Assembly: GCF_030409335.1 (NCBI RefSeq)
Contig: NZ_JAUFPN010000191.1
Span: 78,153-142,152 of the forward strand
DNA length: 64,000 bases
Direction: 5' to 3'
DNA from: Paeniroseomonas aquatica
GTDB lineage: Bacteria; Pseudomonadota; Alphaproteobacteria; Acetobacterales; Acetobacteraceae
Shown here in pieces: positions 54,230-63,523 of the stretch; position 1 is the stretch's first letter, and the number at the start of each line of letters is the position of its first letter. The position numbers were made by a program, and so were the translations under genes. Under the pieces are notes generated by a model, which was given only the letters and a program-made list of their open reading frames with translations, ran no database searches and was not told the DNA's origin.

Positions 54230-54552
54230 TGCCGGCGCCGCTGGCCCCGCGGAATGCCGCCTCCCCGGCCGCCTCCCTGGCCGCCTCCCCGCCGGCGCTC
54301 CGCCGCGCGGCCCAGGCCTTCGAGGCCCAGGCGCTCGGCCAGCTGCTGCAGCCGATCTTCGCCACCCTCCATTCCGACCGGACGGCCTTCGGCGGCGGCA
54401 TGGCGGAGGCGCAATGGCAGCCGATGCTGGTCGATGCCATGGCCCAGTCCATCACCCGATCCGGCCGCGGCCTCGGCCTGGCCGATGCCGTCCTGCGCGA
54501 GATGCTGCGCTGGCAATCCGCCGGCGACCGACCTGAGGAGACCGAACGATGA
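54229..54552 (+). CDS. flgJ: Rod-binding protein, FlgJ N-terminal type
   Basis: A 107-residue protein with the rod-capping part of FlgJ only (AAQAFEAQALGQLLQPIF, SGRGLGLADAVLREML). The muramidase domain of enterobacterial FlgJ is absent, as is usual in alphaproteobacteria, where a separate lytic enzyme serves. It overlaps flgN by ATGA. Confidence 0.87.
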   Translation: MPAPLAPRNAASPAASLAASPPALRRAAQAFEAQALGQLLQPIFATLHSDRTAFGGGMAEAQWQPMLVDAMAQSITRSGRGLGLADAVLREMLRWQSAGDRPEETER

Positions 54553-54950
54553 TGGATGCCCTGCTGGCCGCCGGCCAACGGCTCGCGGAAGCCCTGCGCG
54601 CTGAGAACGAGGCGCTGGCGGCGCTGGACCTGCCCGGCGCCGCCCGGCTGGCCACCCTGAAGATGCAGGCCGCCGATGCCTTCGCGGCCGCCTTCGCCAC
54701 CGCCCGCAAGACGGGCGCCCGGATGGATGGCCCGGAGCGGCAGGCGGCCGCCGAGCTGACCGATCAGCTTCAGTCGCTTGGCGAGGAGAACCGCCGGCTG
54801 CTGGAACGCGCCATCGCCATCCAGTCCCAGGTCATCGAAACCATTGCCGGGGCGGCCCTGCCGCGCAGCGGCACCGGCAGCTACGGCGCGGCGGGCCGCC
54901 CCGCCGCCGGGCGGCAGCCGCCCGCCCTGGCCATGACGACGCGGATCTGA
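54549..54950 (+). CDS. flgN: FlgN-like flagellar export chaperone
   Basis: A 133-residue helical protein. The heptad-like helices (AGQRLAEALRAENEALAAL, ELTDQLQSLGEENRRLLERAIAIQSQVIETI) and the short C-terminal GSYGAAGRP stretch fit alphaproteobacterial FlgN-like proteins. Hook-associated substrates are not encoded nearby. It ends the flgI operon. Confidence 0.75.
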   Translation: MMDALLAAGQRLAEALRAENEALAALDLPGAARLATLKMQAADAFAAAFATARKTGARMDGPERQAAAELTDQLQSLGEENRRLLERAIAIQSQVIETIAGAALPRSGTGSYGAAGRPAAGRQPPALAMTTRI

Positions 54951-54956
54951 CGGGGT

Positions 54957-54987
54957 CCGGAGGCCGCGACGCTGCCGCAGCCTCCGG
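54957..54987. terminator. Bidirectional terminator-like hairpin after flgN
   Basis: CCGGAGGC (54957-54964) pairs perfectly with GCCTCCGG (54980-54987) across a 15-base loop, between the convergent flgN and phasin genes. No long T-run follows. Confidence 0.6.
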
Positions 54988-54994
54988 CTTCAGC

Positions 54995-55426
54995 TCAGGG
55001 CTGCTTGACGACCAGGGTCTTCACCTCGTCCATCGCCTCGGTGAAGCGGCGGTTGAGCAGGCTGAGCGCCTCGGTATTCGACTTCTGGATGAGGTCGGCC
55101 ACCTCGCGCATGTTGCCGACCGCCTTCTCGTAGGCGCCCTTCAGCAACTCGGCCTGGCGGGCCGCCTTGGCCTGCGGCGTGTCCTGCGAGGACATCGCCT
55201 TCACCACGTCGGTCATCTCCGACATGGCGGACTGCAGGATCTCCATGTGGCGCCGGGCCACCGCCTGGGCACCCTCGAGCGCGACCCGGTTGGCCGCCGA
55301 CAGGGCCTCGAGGTTGCGGCGTTGGGCGGAGGCGAGCGCCTCCATGTCCGGCATCCCGGGCAGGCGGAAGTCGGCGAGCATGCGCATGATGTCGGTTTCC
55401 GGCTTGAAACCGCTGGGATCTGACAT
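54995..55426 (-). CDS. Phasin family protein
   Basis: A 143-residue helical protein that coats polyhydroxyalkanoate granules. NLEALSAANRVALEGAQAVARRHMEILQ is the phasin signature. The ATG at 55426 has GGAG 9 bases upstream; an upstream start at 55465 is disfavoured. It suggests PHA storage in this organism. Confidence 0.9.
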   Translation of the reverse strand: MSDPSGFKPETDIMRMLADFRLPGMPDMEALASAQRRNLEALSAANRVALEGAQAVARRHMEILQSAMSEMTDVVKAMSSQDTPQAKAARQAELLKGAYEKAVGNMREVADLIQKSNTEALSLLNRRFTEAMDEVKTLVVKQP

Positions 55427-55518
55427 GGATTTTTTCTCCGCCCGGTTGTGACTTGTGGCGAGCATAGACTAGCCCCTGGGGCGCGGCCGGTCAAAGTGAA
55501 TGCTGCACCGCAGCAAAA

Positions 55519-56121
55519 TCAGTCGCGCACCGAATCCTCCGGCTCGAGCCGCAGGCTGCGGGCGACCTGCTCGGCCCGGTCCAGCGCCCGGTCGAGCGCC
55601 GCCATGGTCGGGCCGAGGTCGGCGGTCGCATCCTCCCGCCAGGCGCGGATCGTCGCCAGCCAGACCGCGGCCAGGCCCTGGGCCCGCAGCAGCCCCGCCA
55701 GGCCGCCGGCACTGAGCCCGGCCGCTTCCAGCATCCAGGCCATGGACCGCGGCATCCCGGCCAGCAGCGGCAGCGCCAGCAGCGGGTCCCGCTTCAGATC
55801 CTCGACCAGCCGCAGGATGCCGGCCCGGTGCGGCTGCAGGGCATCGACCCGCCGCATCAGCACGTCGAAGACGCGGTCGCGGGGCGTGTTGGAATCGAGC
55901 GCCATGCCCGGCACGACCCCTTCCAGCACCTGCTGGTCCGCCACCCGCGCATGCAGCGCCAGCAGGGCGCAGGGGCTCGGGCAGCGCCGGCGGATCTCCG
56001 CCGCCGGGACGCCGGAGGCCTCGGCGACCCGGCGCATGCTGAGGCCGGGCCAGCCATGGGCCGCCACCACCTGCCAGAGGCCGGCGACCAGGCGGCTATC
56101 GGTCTCGTGTGTCTCGCTCAT
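55519..56121 (-). CDS. TetR-family protein (COQ9-like alphaproteobacterial group)
   Basis: A 200-residue protein with an N-terminal TetR-type helix-turn-helix (HGWPGLSMRRVAEASGVPAAEIRRR) and a helical C-terminal domain (RVFDVLMRRVDALQPHR, RSMAWMLEAAG, TMAALDRALDRAEQ) close to the COQ9-like group. It could be a regulator or have a lipid-binding role as COQ9 does. It is 92 bases upstream of the phasin. Confidence 0.75.
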   Translation of the reverse strand: MSETHETDSRLVAGLWQVVAAHGWPGLSMRRVAEASGVPAAEIRRRCPSPCALLALHARVADQQVLEGVVPGMALDSNTPRDRVFDVLMRRVDALQPHRAGILRLVEDLKRDPLLALPLLAGMPRSMAWMLEAAGLSAGGLAGLLRAQGLAAVWLATIRAWREDATADLGPTMAALDRALDRAEQVARSLRLEPEDSVRD

Positions 56122-56163
56122 GCCGCTAGAGTGTGGGCATCGCCGGCCCCGACGGAAGGGGGT

Positions 56164-56979
56164 TCAACCGCCGAGCTCGCGGGAACGCTCGGTCGCGGCG
56201 GCGATGGCGCGGGACATCAGCGCAGGCCAGGCGGCGCTCTCCATCAGCACCGCCAGCGCCCGCTCCGTGGTCCCCTTCGGGCTGGTCACCGCCTTCCGCA
56301 GGGTCGCCGCGTCATCCTGGCTGGCCCCGAGCAGGGCGCCCGAGCCGGCGACCGTGGCCCGGGCCATCCGGCGGGCGAGGTCGGCCGGCAGGCCTTGCTC
56401 GATCGCCGCCGCCTCCATCACCTCGGCCAGCAGGAAGACATAGGCCGGGCCGCCGCCGGAGACGGCGGTGACCGGGTCGATCAGCGCTTCCTCCTCGACC
56501 CAGGCCACCTCCCCCACCGCCGAGAGCAGCCGGTCCGCCAGCGCCCGCTGCGATGCGGTCACCCCCGGCCCGGGGAAGGCGACGGTGAAGCCCTGGCGCA
56601 CTGCGGCCGGGGTATTCGGCATGGCCCGCACCACCGCCGCCCCCTCGCCCAGCATCGCGCGGATGCCCTGGGTATTGCGCCCCGCCATGATCGACACGAA
56701 CAGGGTTTGCGGTCCGGCCAAGTGGGCGAAGGCGGGCAAGGTGGCGGCGGCTTCCTGCGGCTTGATGGCCAGCACCACGGCGGCGGGACGGAAGCCGGCG
56801 GGAACCTCGGCCGGGCTGGCCACATGGGTCACCCGCCCGGCGAAGCCCGCCACCGCCGCGGCATGGGGCTCGACCACCACAGGGTTGCTGAGGCCATTCT
56901 CCAGCCAGCCGGCCAGCATGGCCCCGCCCATCTTCCCGCAGCCGACCAGCAGCAGCGGGGGCAATGCAGTCTTGTCCAT
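56164..56979 (-). CDS. proC: Pyrroline-5-carboxylate reductase
   Basis: Reduces pyrroline-5-carboxylate to proline with NAD(P)H. The 271 residues hold LLVGCGKMGGAML at the N-terminus and the C-terminal signature (AVSGGGPAYVFLLAEVMEAAA; KAVTSPKGTT). It lies 32 bases downstream of the YbjN-like gene. Confidence 0.96.
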   Translation of the reverse strand: MDKTALPPLLLVGCGKMGGAMLAGWLENGLSNPVVVEPHAAAVAGFAGRVTHVASPAEVPAGFRPAAVVLAIKPQEAAATLPAFAHLAGPQTLFVSIMAGRNTQGIRAMLGEGAAVVRAMPNTPAAVRQGFTVAFPGPGVTASQRALADRLLSAVGEVAWVEEEALIDPVTAVSGGGPAYVFLLAEVMEAAAIEQGLPADLARRMARATVAGSGALLGASQDDAATLRKAVTSPKGTTERALAVLMESAAWPALMSRAIAAATERSRELGG

Positions 56980-57011
56980 GGCCTGTTCCCCCGTGATTCG
57001 GGGGCAGGCTG

Positions 57012-57515
57012 TCAGGCCTCGCCGACGCAGTCCAGCATGGCCGCCTGCAAGGCATCCGCCGGCGGCTTGCCGCCCCAGAGGACGAACTGGAAGGCGGGGA
57101 AGAAGCGCTCGCATTCGGTCAGCGCGATGTCGACCATGTCCTCGAGGCTTTCCGCGCTGGCGCCCGGCGCCCCGCGCAGCAGCACGGAATGGCGGAAGAC
57201 CGGCACGCCGTCGTCGGATTCCAGCCCGAAATGGCCGATCCAGAGCTTCTCGTTCGCCAGGGCCAGCAGCTCGAACAGCTTGGACCGGCCCTCGGGCGGC
57301 ACCTTCATGTCGAAGGCGCAGGAGAAGTGCATGGCGCTGATCTCCGACGACCAGGAGAAGTAGAGACCGTAGTCGCACCACTTGCCCGGGGCCTCGGCCG
57401 CCATCTCGCCGTCCGAGCGGCGCTCGAAGCTCCACTCATTGGCGGCGACGATCTGTTCGAGGACGTCGAGGGGGTTGTGCGCATGTTCGCGCTCAAGGGC
57501 CAGCAGGCCGGACAT
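57012..57515 (-). CDS. YbjN domain protein
   Basis: A 167-residue protein related to YbjN and type III secretion chaperone folds. NPLDVLEQIVAANEWSFERRSDGEMAAE and LFELLALANEKLWIGHFGL are typical of the alphaproteobacterial group next to proC. The exact function is unknown; E. coli YbjN is a stress and motility regulator. An AATATAT stretch about 55 bases upstream may belong to its promoter. Confidence 0.85.
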   Translation of the reverse strand: MSGLLALEREHAHNPLDVLEQIVAANEWSFERRSDGEMAAEAPGKWCDYGLYFSWSSEISAMHFSCAFDMKVPPEGRSKLFELLALANEKLWIGHFGLESDDGVPVFRHSVLLRGAPGASAESLEDMVDIALTECERFFPAFQFVLWGGKPPADALQAAMLDCVGEA

Positions 57516-57664
57516 CGCGCACCTCCTCACTCGTCTGCGAAGGTCCGGCGGCCGATCCTGCCCCGATATATTGGGTGAATCGGCCTCAGGGCCCACCAGG
57601 GATAGATTACGCAGGGGATACAGGCCGCCGCAAGTGCAGCGGCGCCCCCCCCCCCGCGCCCGGC

Positions 57665-58084
57665 TCAGCCGCCGCCGATCGGCGGCGGGTTCTTCATGGT
57701 CCCCTCGATCGGCGGCGGCGCCTCGGGCGTGCCGCCCCCGGTCGCCGCCGCTTCCAGGGCGACATCCTCGGCCGATCGGGGGGCCAAGTCCGGCTCCGGC
57801 CCGGCGGCCGGCGCCGCCGCCTGGCCGAGCTTCGCCTCGAGCGCCGCCACCCGCGCCTCCAGCACCTCCTGCGCCTCCCGCGCCCGGCGGGCCAGTTCCA
57901 TGGCGGCGTCGAGGTCCTCCCGCTTCACCAGGTCCAGCCGCTGCACCATCTGGTCCACCTGGCTGCGGACCGCGGCCTCGACCTCGCCCCGCACCCCGGC
58001 CAGGGCGGAGAAGGCGCCGCCGGCGACCCCGGCCAGGTCGTCGAACAATCCGCCGCGCTTCTTGCCGCCGCTCGTGTCGCTCAT
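57665..58084 (-). CDS. UbiK-like ubiquinone accessory factor (BMFP family)
   Basis: A 139-residue protein. The N-terminal half ([42 protein letters not shown]) and a coiled coil ([31 protein letters not shown]) match UbiK/YqiC, a trimeric lipid-binding partner of UbiJ. The Pro/Ala-rich tail is variable. It diverges from hldD. Confidence 0.85.
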   Translation of the reverse strand: MSDTSGGKKRGGLFDDLAGVAGGAFSALAGVRGEVEAAVRSQVDQMVQRLDLVKREDLDAAMELARRAREAQEVLEARVAALEAKLGQAAAPAAGPEPDLAPRSAEDVALEAAATGGGTPEAPPPIEGTMKNPPPIGGG

Positions 58085-58203
58085 GCCCTCGTTCCTCTCG
58101 ATGACCGGCCGCGGCCGGGTGCTCTTCACAGCCCGCGTTGCCGGGGCCTATACCCCCCGCCACCAGGCTCGGCCATGTGGCGCGCCGGAATGGGGGGCGT
58201 CGG

Positions 58204-59184
58204 ATGTATCTCGTCACGGGCGGCGCCGGTTTCATCGGCTCCAACCTCGTGGCCGCGCTTTGTGCCCGCGGCGCGGAGGTGATGGTGATGGACCGCCTGC
58301 GCCAGGGCGAGAAGTGGCGGAACCTGGCCAGGCACCCGATCGCCGGCATCCTGCCGCCGGAGGCGCTCGAGGATTTCTGGGCGACCCGTCCGCCCCTCAC
58401 CGCCGTGCTGCACCTCGGCGCCATCAGCGCCACCACCGCGACCGACGGCGACCTGGTGGCGGCGACCAACCTGACCCTGCCGCTCCGGCTCTGGTCCGGC
58501 TGCGCCGAGCGAGGTATCCCCTATATCTATGCCTCCTCCGCCGCGACCTATGGCGACGGCGCCCTCGGCTTCGAGGACGATGCCTCCCCGGAGGCCCTGG
58601 CCCGGCTGCGGCCGCTCAACCTCTACGGCTGGTCGAAGCTGGCCTTCGACCGCCGCGTCGCCGATCTGCTGCGCCGCGGCGCGCCCCGGCCGCCGCAATG
58701 GGCGGGGCTGCGCTTCTTCAATGTCTACGGCCCGAACGAGGCGCACAAGGGCCGCATGGCCAGCGTGCTCTTCCACAAGTTCCAGCAGGTGATGCGCGGC
58801 GAGCCGGCGACGCTGTTCCGCTCGGACCGCGCGGGCATCGCCGACGGCGAGCAGCGGCGCGACTTCGTCCATGTCGACGACTGCGTCGCGGTGATGCTCT
58901 GGCTGCTCGACAACCCGCAGGCCTCGGGCCTCTTCAACCTCGGCTCCGGCCGGGCCCGCAGCTTCCGCGACCTGGTCGGGTCGATGTTCGCCGCGCTCGG
59001 CCGCCCGGCCGATATCCACTACATCGACATGCCGGCCGACCTCCGCGGCAAGTACCAGTACTTCACGGAAGCGCCGCTGGACCGGCTGCGCGCGGCGGGC
59101 TTCAACGCCCAGATGACCCCGCTCGAGGACGGCGTCCGCCGGACCGTGCAGGAGTTCCTCATGCAGGAAGACCCATTCCGCTGA
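58204..59184 (+). CDS. hldD: ADP-L-glycero-D-manno-heptose-6-epimerase-like SDR
   Basis: A 326-residue extended SDR for lipopolysaccharide heptose synthesis. The NAD motif is GGAGFIGSN, the active site YGWSK, and [13 protein letters not shown] and [18 protein letters not shown] fit HldD rather than generic epimerases. The start [10 protein letters not shown] at 58204 places the Rossmann strand at the N-terminus. The stop overlaps lgt (TGATG). Confidence 0.9.
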   Translation: MYLVTGGAGFIGSNLVAALCARGAEVMVMDRLRQGEKWRNLARHPIAGILPPEALEDFWATRPPLTAVLHLGAISATTATDGDLVAATNLTLPLRLWSGCAERGIPYIYASSAATYGDGALGFEDDASPEALARLRPLNLYGWSKLAFDRRVADLLRRGAPRPPQWAGLRFFNVYGPNEAHKGRMASVLFHKFQQVMRGEPATLFRSDRAGIADGEQRRDFVHVDDCVAVMLWLLDNPQASGLFNLGSGRARSFRDLVGSMFAALGRPADIHYIDMPADLRGKYQYFTEAPLDRLRAAGFNAQMTPLEDGVRRTVQEFLMQEDPFR

Positions 59185-60005
59185 TGCTCTTCGCGATCCC
59201 CTTCCCCGTCATCGACCCGGTGCTGGTCGCGGTCGGGCCGCTGGTCATCCGCTGGTACGCGCTGGCCTATATCGCCGGCATCGTCGGCGGCTGTTGGCTG
59301 GCGCGCCGGCTGGTGGCGCTGCCGCCGGTGGTGGCGAACCGCCAGCAGATCGACGATTTCGTCACCTGGACGACGCTCGGCATCATCCTCGGCGGCAGGC
59401 TCGGCTACGTGCTCTTCTACCGGCCGGACTACTACCTGTTCCACCCGCTCGAGATCCTGGCGGTCTGGCAGGGCGGCATGAGCTTCCACGGCGGCGCGCT
59501 CGGCGTCATCGTCGCCGTCTTCCTCTTCTGCCGGCAGCAGAAGCTGGACCCATTGGGCTTCGGCGACCGGGTGGTGGCGGTGGTGCCGATCGGGCTCTGC
59601 TTCGGGCGGCTGGCCAATTTCATCAACGGCGAGCTCTGGGGCCGGGTGACGGATGTCCCCTGGGGCATGGTCTTCCCGACCGGCGGGCCGGAGCCGCGCC
59701 ACCCGAGCCAGCTCTACCAGGCGGGGCTCGAGGGCGTCGCGCTCTTCGTCCTGCTGCAGGTGCTGGTGCATATCCCGGCGATCCGCGCCCGCCGCGGCTT
59801 CGTCGCCGGCGCCTTCCTCGCCGGCTACGGCGTGGCGCGGGGGATCGGCGAGATCTTCCGCCAGCCGGATGCCTATCTCGGCTTCCTCTTCGCCGGGGCA
59901 ACCATGGGGCAGTTGCTCTCGGTGCCGATGGTGCTGGTCGGCGCCTGGCTGATGCTGCGGGCCAGGCCGTCCCCGATGGTTCCGGCCGGGGCACGCCCGA
60001 GCTGA
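59184..60005 (+). CDS. lgt: Prolipoprotein diacylglyceryl transferase
   Basis: A 273-residue inner-membrane enzyme that adds diacylglycerol to lipobox cysteines. The Lgt signature [14 protein letters not shown] is present, as are MSFHGGALG and [13 protein letters not shown], with about seven membrane segments. It would modify lipoproteins such as FlgH and the one at 61843. Confidence 0.97.
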   Translation: MLFAIPFPVIDPVLVAVGPLVIRWYALAYIAGIVGGCWLARRLVALPPVVANRQQIDDFVTWTTLGIILGGRLGYVLFYRPDYYLFHPLEILAVWQGGMSFHGGALGVIVAVFLFCRQQKLDPLGFGDRVVAVVPIGLCFGRLANFINGELWGRVTDVPWGMVFPTGGPEPRHPSQLYQAGLEGVALFVLLQVLVHIPAIRARRGFVAGAFLAGYGVARGIGEIFRQPDAYLGFLFAGATMGQLLSVPMVLVGAWLMLRARPSPMVPAGARPS

Positions 60006-60031
60006 GCGCCCCCGAGCGCCTCGACGCCTTC

Positions 60032-60988
60032 ATGGCCCGGGCCGCGGCGGCCTATTATGCCGGGCCCGATCCCTTCGGCCGCGCCGGGGATTTCACCACC
60101 GCCCCCGAGATCTCCCAGGCCTTCGGTGAATGCCTCGGCCTCTGGGCAGCGGTGACCTGGCAGGCGATGGGCAGCCCGGCGCCGGTGGTGCTGGCCGAGC
60201 TCGGCCCCGGCCGCGGCACCCTGATGGCCGATGCGCTGCGGGCGATCGGCGAGGTGATGCCGGCCTTCCGCGCCGCCCTGTCGGTGCATCTGGTGGAGAC
60301 CTCGCCCGCCCTCCGCGCCGCCCAGGCCCTCGCGGTGCCCGATGCCCAATGGCATGCGGGGATCGAGGGCCTGCCCGCCGGCCCCGCCATCATCCTCGCC
60401 AATGAATTCTTCGACGCGCTGCCGATCCGCCAGTTCATCCGGCGCGCGGACGGCTGGCGGGAACGCTTCGTCCAGGATGGCCGCTGGCAGGAGCAGCCGC
60501 CCGAGGCCGCGCCGCCGCTGCCGGAGCCGGCGCCGGAGGGCACGGTGCTGGAGCACTGCGCCGCGGCGCTCGGGATCGCCGCGGCCCTCGCCGCCCGCGG
60601 CGCGACCCTGCTGGCGCTGGACTACGGCCCGGCCGAGGATGGCTTCGGCGACAGCCTGCAGGCGCTGGCAGCCCATGGCCGGGCCGACCCGCTCGCGCCC
60701 CCGGGCAGCGTCGACATCACCGCCCATGTCCGCTTCGCCGCCCTGGCCGCGGCGGCCCGGCAGTCAGGCGCCGCCGTGCATGGCCCGCTGCCCATGGGGC
60801 TGTTCCTGCAGCGCCTCGGGCTGATGAGCCGCGCCGCCATACTGGCCCGCAGCAATCCCCGCCAGGCCGGGCTGATCCTCTCGGGGGCGGAGCGGCTGGT
60901 GGCGCCGGAGGGGATGGGGCGGCTGTTCAAGGCGCTCTGCCTGTGCCATCCCGGGCCGACGATACCTCCGGGCTTCGAGCCAGCATGA
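60032..60988 (+). CDS. MidA/NDUFAF7-type SAM-dependent methyltransferase
   Basis: About 318 residues. DPFGRAGDFTTAPEISQAFGE, ELGPGRGTLMADALR and NEFFDALPIRQF define the family, whose eukaryotic member methylates an arginine of a complex I subunit. The N-terminus looks short; a non-ATG start such as CTG at 60002, touching the lgt stop, may be used. It overlaps pgeF by ATGA. Confidence 0.88.
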   Translation: MARAAAAYYAGPDPFGRAGDFTTAPEISQAFGECLGLWAAVTWQAMGSPAPVVLAELGPGRGTLMADALRAIGEVMPAFRAALSVHLVETSPALRAAQALAVPDAQWHAGIEGLPAGPAIILANEFFDALPIRQFIRRADGWRERFVQDGRWQEQPPEAAPPLPEPAPEGTVLEHCAAALGIAAALAARGATLLALDYGPAEDGFGDSLQALAAHGRADPLAPPGSVDITAHVRFAALAAAARQSGAAVHGPLPMGLFLQRLGLMSRAAILARSNPRQAGLILSGAERLVAPEGMGRLFKALCLCHPGPTIPPGFEPA

Positions 60989-61776
60989 ATTCCGCCGAGT
61001 TCCTGACCACCCCGGCGCTCGCCGCCGCCGCCGGGCTGCGGCACGGCTTCTTCACCCGCCGCGGCGGGGTCTCGGAAGGTCCCTGGGCGGCGCTCAACTG
61101 CTCGCTCTCGGGCCAGGACGACCGCGAGCGGGTGCGGGAGAACCGTCGCCGCGCCGCCGCCGCCCTTGGCCTGCCGCCGGAAGCCCTGCACGGGCTGACC
61201 CAGGTGCACGGGATCGCGGTGGCGGAGGTGGGGGCCGCCGGCTGGCGCGAGGGCGAAGGCCCCGCCGCCGATGCCATGGTCACCCGCCATGCCGGCGTCA
61301 TGCTCGGCATCGTCACCGCCGATTGCGCCCCGGTGCTGTTTGCCGACCCGGTCGCCGGCGTCATCGGCGCCGCCCATGCCGGCTGGCGCAGCGCGGCCGG
61401 CGGGGTGATCGAGGCGACCATCGATGCCATGGCGGCGCTCGGCGCCGCGCCGGGGCGGATGCTGGCCGCGGTCGGCCCCTGCATCGGCCAGGCGAGCTAC
61501 GAGGTCGGCCCCGACCTGCGCGAGGCCGTGCTCGCCCGGGACGGCGCCGATGCCCGCCACTTCGCCCCGGGCGCCCGGCCCGACCGCTGGCAATTCGACC
61601 TGGCCGGCTATTGCGCCGCCCGCCTCGTCGCCGCCGGCATCGCCACCGTCGAGCTGGCGGCAATCGACACCCTGGCCAACGGGGACCGCTTCTTCAGCCA
61701 CCGGCGGCGGACCCTCGCCGGCGGCGGGCCGATCGGCCACCAGCTGTCCGCCATCGCCCTCGCGATCCCCGACTGA
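60985..61776 (+). CDS. pgeF: Peptidoglycan editing factor PgeF (YfiH/LACC1 family)
   Basis: A 263-residue enzyme proposed to remove wrongly inserted residues from cell-wall precursors; older annotations say polyphenol oxidase. The family blocks RHGFFTRRGGVS, TADCAPVLFAD and AHAGWR are present, with the metal-site Cys and His residues. It ends the hldD-lgt-midA-pgeF run before the lipoprotein. Confidence 0.93.
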   Translation: MNSAEFLTTPALAAAAGLRHGFFTRRGGVSEGPWAALNCSLSGQDDRERVRENRRRAAAALGLPPEALHGLTQVHGIAVAEVGAAGWREGEGPAADAMVTRHAGVMLGIVTADCAPVLFADPVAGVIGAAHAGWRSAAGGVIEATIDAMAALGAAPGRMLAAVGPCIGQASYEVGPDLREAVLARDGADARHFAPGARPDRWQFDLAGYCAARLVAAGIATVELAAIDTLANGDRFFSHRRRTLAGGGPIGHQLSAIALAIPD

Positions 61777-61787
61777 GCGACCGTGCC

Positions 61788-61856
61788 ATGCCCTACTTGG
61801 TCCAGTTCTTCGTCCTCACGCTTCTCACCATCATGGTCGCCTGTGCACTCCTTTAG
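61788..61856 (+). CDS. Possible 22-residue membrane micropeptide
   Basis: An ATG-to-TAG frame encoding a 22-residue hydrophobic peptide (starts MPYLVQFF, ends VACALL). It overlaps the GTG start of the lipoprotein gene at 61843 in another frame. It may be a translational coupler for the lipoprotein, a genuine membrane micropeptide, or chance. Confidence 0.35.
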   Translation: MPYLVQFFVLTLLTIMVACALL

Positions 61857-62748
61857 GTTCCTCCTGCTGCTTCCCCTGCTGCTCGCCGGCTGCGGCGACC
61901 TGCCGCAGCCCTTCCGTGGCCGGCCGGGGGCGCAGGCCAGCCGGCTGGCGGTGCCGCTGGCCATCCGCCTGGCGGTCTTGCCCCCGAGCGAGGCGCTGCT
62001 GACCGATGCCGGCGCGCTCGAACTGGCCGAGCGCGTCGCCGCCGCCCTGCAGGCCGAGGAGGTCCCGGCGGTCGCCACCGACCGGCCCCTGCCGCTCGAC
62101 TGGCGGGTGGACATCATGGCCGATCGCCGCGGCGAGACGGTGCTGCCGCGCTTCCGCCTGCTCGATGCCGATGGCCAGCTGCAGGCCGCGGCGGAAGGCG
62201 CGCCGGTGCCGATCGGCGCCTGGGCCGAGGCCTCGACCGAGACCTTCACCACCATCGCCGCCCAGGCGGTGCCGAAGCTGACCAGGCTGCTGATGCAGGT
62301 GGAGGCGGCGCGCAAATCGACCGATCCACAGGCCCTGGCGGCCGGGCCGCCGCGCATCCGGCTGGTCGGGGTGAAGGGGGCCACCGGCGACGGCAACACC
62401 GCCCTGACCGCCCGCATGCGCGAATTCCTCGGCAATGAGGGCTTCGTCGTGCAGGAGGTGGCGGATGGCGCGGCCTATGCGCTCGAAGCCGACGTGACCC
62501 TGGCGGCCGGGACCTCGCCGCGCCAGCAGCGGGTCGAGATCCAGTGGATCGTCAGCCGGCGGGACGGCGAGGAACTGGGCCGGGTGATCCAGATCAACGA
62601 GGTACCGACCGGCCGGCTGAGCCGGCTCTGGGGCGACATCGCCTATGCGGCGGCGGAGGAAGCCTCGGCCGGCGTCCGCACCGTGGTCGCCAATGCCCAG
62701 CCGCCGGCCGAGCCGCCGCCGACCGCGGCCCAGCCGGTCACCCGCTAA
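61843..62748 (+). CDS. Outer-membrane-type lipoprotein, unknown function
   Basis: A 301-residue lipoprotein. GTG at 61843 yields a proper signal peptide, VHSFRFLLLLPLLLAGC, with a clear lipobox; the ATG at 61783 adds a Ser-rich extension and is less likely. The mature part has alternating strands and helices, with AVLPPSEA, RIRLVGVKGATGDGN and a Pro/Ala-rich tail. I do not recognise a named family. It ends at a strong bidirectional inverted repeat. Confidence 0.75.
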   Translation: MHSFRFLLLLPLLLAGCGDLPQPFRGRPGAQASRLAVPLAIRLAVLPPSEALLTDAGALELAERVAAALQAEEVPAVATDRPLPLDWRVDIMADRRGETVLPRFRLLDADGQLQAAAEGAPVPIGAWAEASTETFTTIAAQAVPKLTRLLMQVEAARKSTDPQALAAGPPRIRLVGVKGATGDGNTALTARMREFLGNEGFVVQEVADGAAYALEADVTLAAGTSPRQQRVEIQWIVSRRDGEELGRVIQINEVPTGRLSRLWGDIAYAAAEEASAGVRTVVANAQPPAEPPPTAAQPVTR

Positions 62749-62767
62749 AGCGGTTTCCGTTCGCGCC

Positions 62768-62780
62768 GGCTCACGGAGCC
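62768..62780. repeat. Short hairpin in flgD/lipoprotein intergenic element
   Basis: GGCTC-ACG-GAGCC forms a 5-bp stem with a triloop. With the flanking AAGCGGTTTCCG upstream and ACTCTAG downstream it has the look of a dispersed intergenic repeat, which one window cannot confirm. Confidence 0.35.
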
Positions 62781-62802
62781 CACTCTAGCGTGTTGTCCTG
62801 GC

Positions 62803-62849
62803 GAGCAAATATCTCCGGTCTGATGAGTCCATCAGAACGGAGTTTGCTC
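62803..62849. terminator. 47-bp bidirectional terminator-like inverted repeat
   Basis: Three nested arms pair: GAGCAAA with TTTGCTC (62803-62809 and 62843-62849), CTCCG with CGGAG (62813-62817 and 62838-62842), and TCTGATG with CATCAGA (62819-62825 and 62830-62836), around loop AGTC. The outer arms supply short T-runs in both directions. It separates the convergent lipoprotein and flgD genes and touches the flgD stop codon. Confidence 0.8.
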
Positions 62850-63511
62850 TAGGAGCCGGCCAGGCCCCGCACCGCCTCGAAGCCGACCGCGAGGCGGCCG
62901 AGGTTGAGCTGCAGCTCCCCGCCGCTCGGCCGGGTCGCCGCGGTCGCGGTGCCGACCACCGTCGCGGTGACCGGCCGCGACGCCCCGGCCGCGTCCCGCC
63001 CGGCGATGGCGAAGCGATAGGCGCCATCCGGCTGGCGCACCCCGTTGGCGTCCCGGCCGTTCCAGCGCCAGTCCTGCGTCACCGTGCCCAGCGCGACCGT
63101 CTGTTCCTGCAGGGTGCGGTTGCCGGCATCCAGCACCCGGATCACCGCCTGCTTGGCGGCATCCGCCGGCGGCAGCCGCAGGGTCGCCACCCCGTTCTGC
63201 AGGCTGAGCCGGTCGCTGTCGACCTCCACGGTCTGGCCCATCAGCGGCGCGGCGGCGGTGAGCTGCGCCGTCTGCTGCAGGCCGATCAGCCGGGTCAGGT
63301 TGGTATTGGCGGCGATCTGCTGCTCGACCGAGGCGAAGGCGACGAGCTGGTTGGTCATCTCGTTGGTGTCCATCGCCTTGGTCGGGTCCTGGTTCTTGAG
63401 CTGCGTGGTGAGCAGCGTCAGGAAGGTGTTGAAATCCCCGGCGATGCCCGCCGGCTTGGCCGCCGTGGTCGCGCTGGCTACCGCGCTGCCGGCCTGGATG
63501 CTGCCGCTCAT
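62849..63511 (-). CDS. flgD: Flagellar hook assembly scaffold FlgD
   Basis: A 220-residue hook-capping protein. The N-terminus has FLTLLTTQLKNQDPTKAMDTNEMTNQLVAFASVEQQ, the FlgD signature, and the C-terminal beta domains include WRWNGRDANGVRQPDGAYRFAI. It lies 12 bases downstream of fliK. flgE, its usual neighbour, does not follow. Confidence 0.96.
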   Translation of the reverse strand: MSGSIQAGSAVASATTAAKPAGIAGDFNTFLTLLTTQLKNQDPTKAMDTNEMTNQLVAFASVEQQIAANTNLTRLIGLQQTAQLTAAAPLMGQTVEVDSDRLSLQNGVATLRLPPADAAKQAVIRVLDAGNRTLQEQTVALGTVTQDWRWNGRDANGVRQPDGAYRFAIAGRDAAGASRPVTATVVGTATAATRPSGGELQLNLGRLAVGFEAVRGLAGS

Positions 63512-63523
63512 CGGTGTGCTCCC

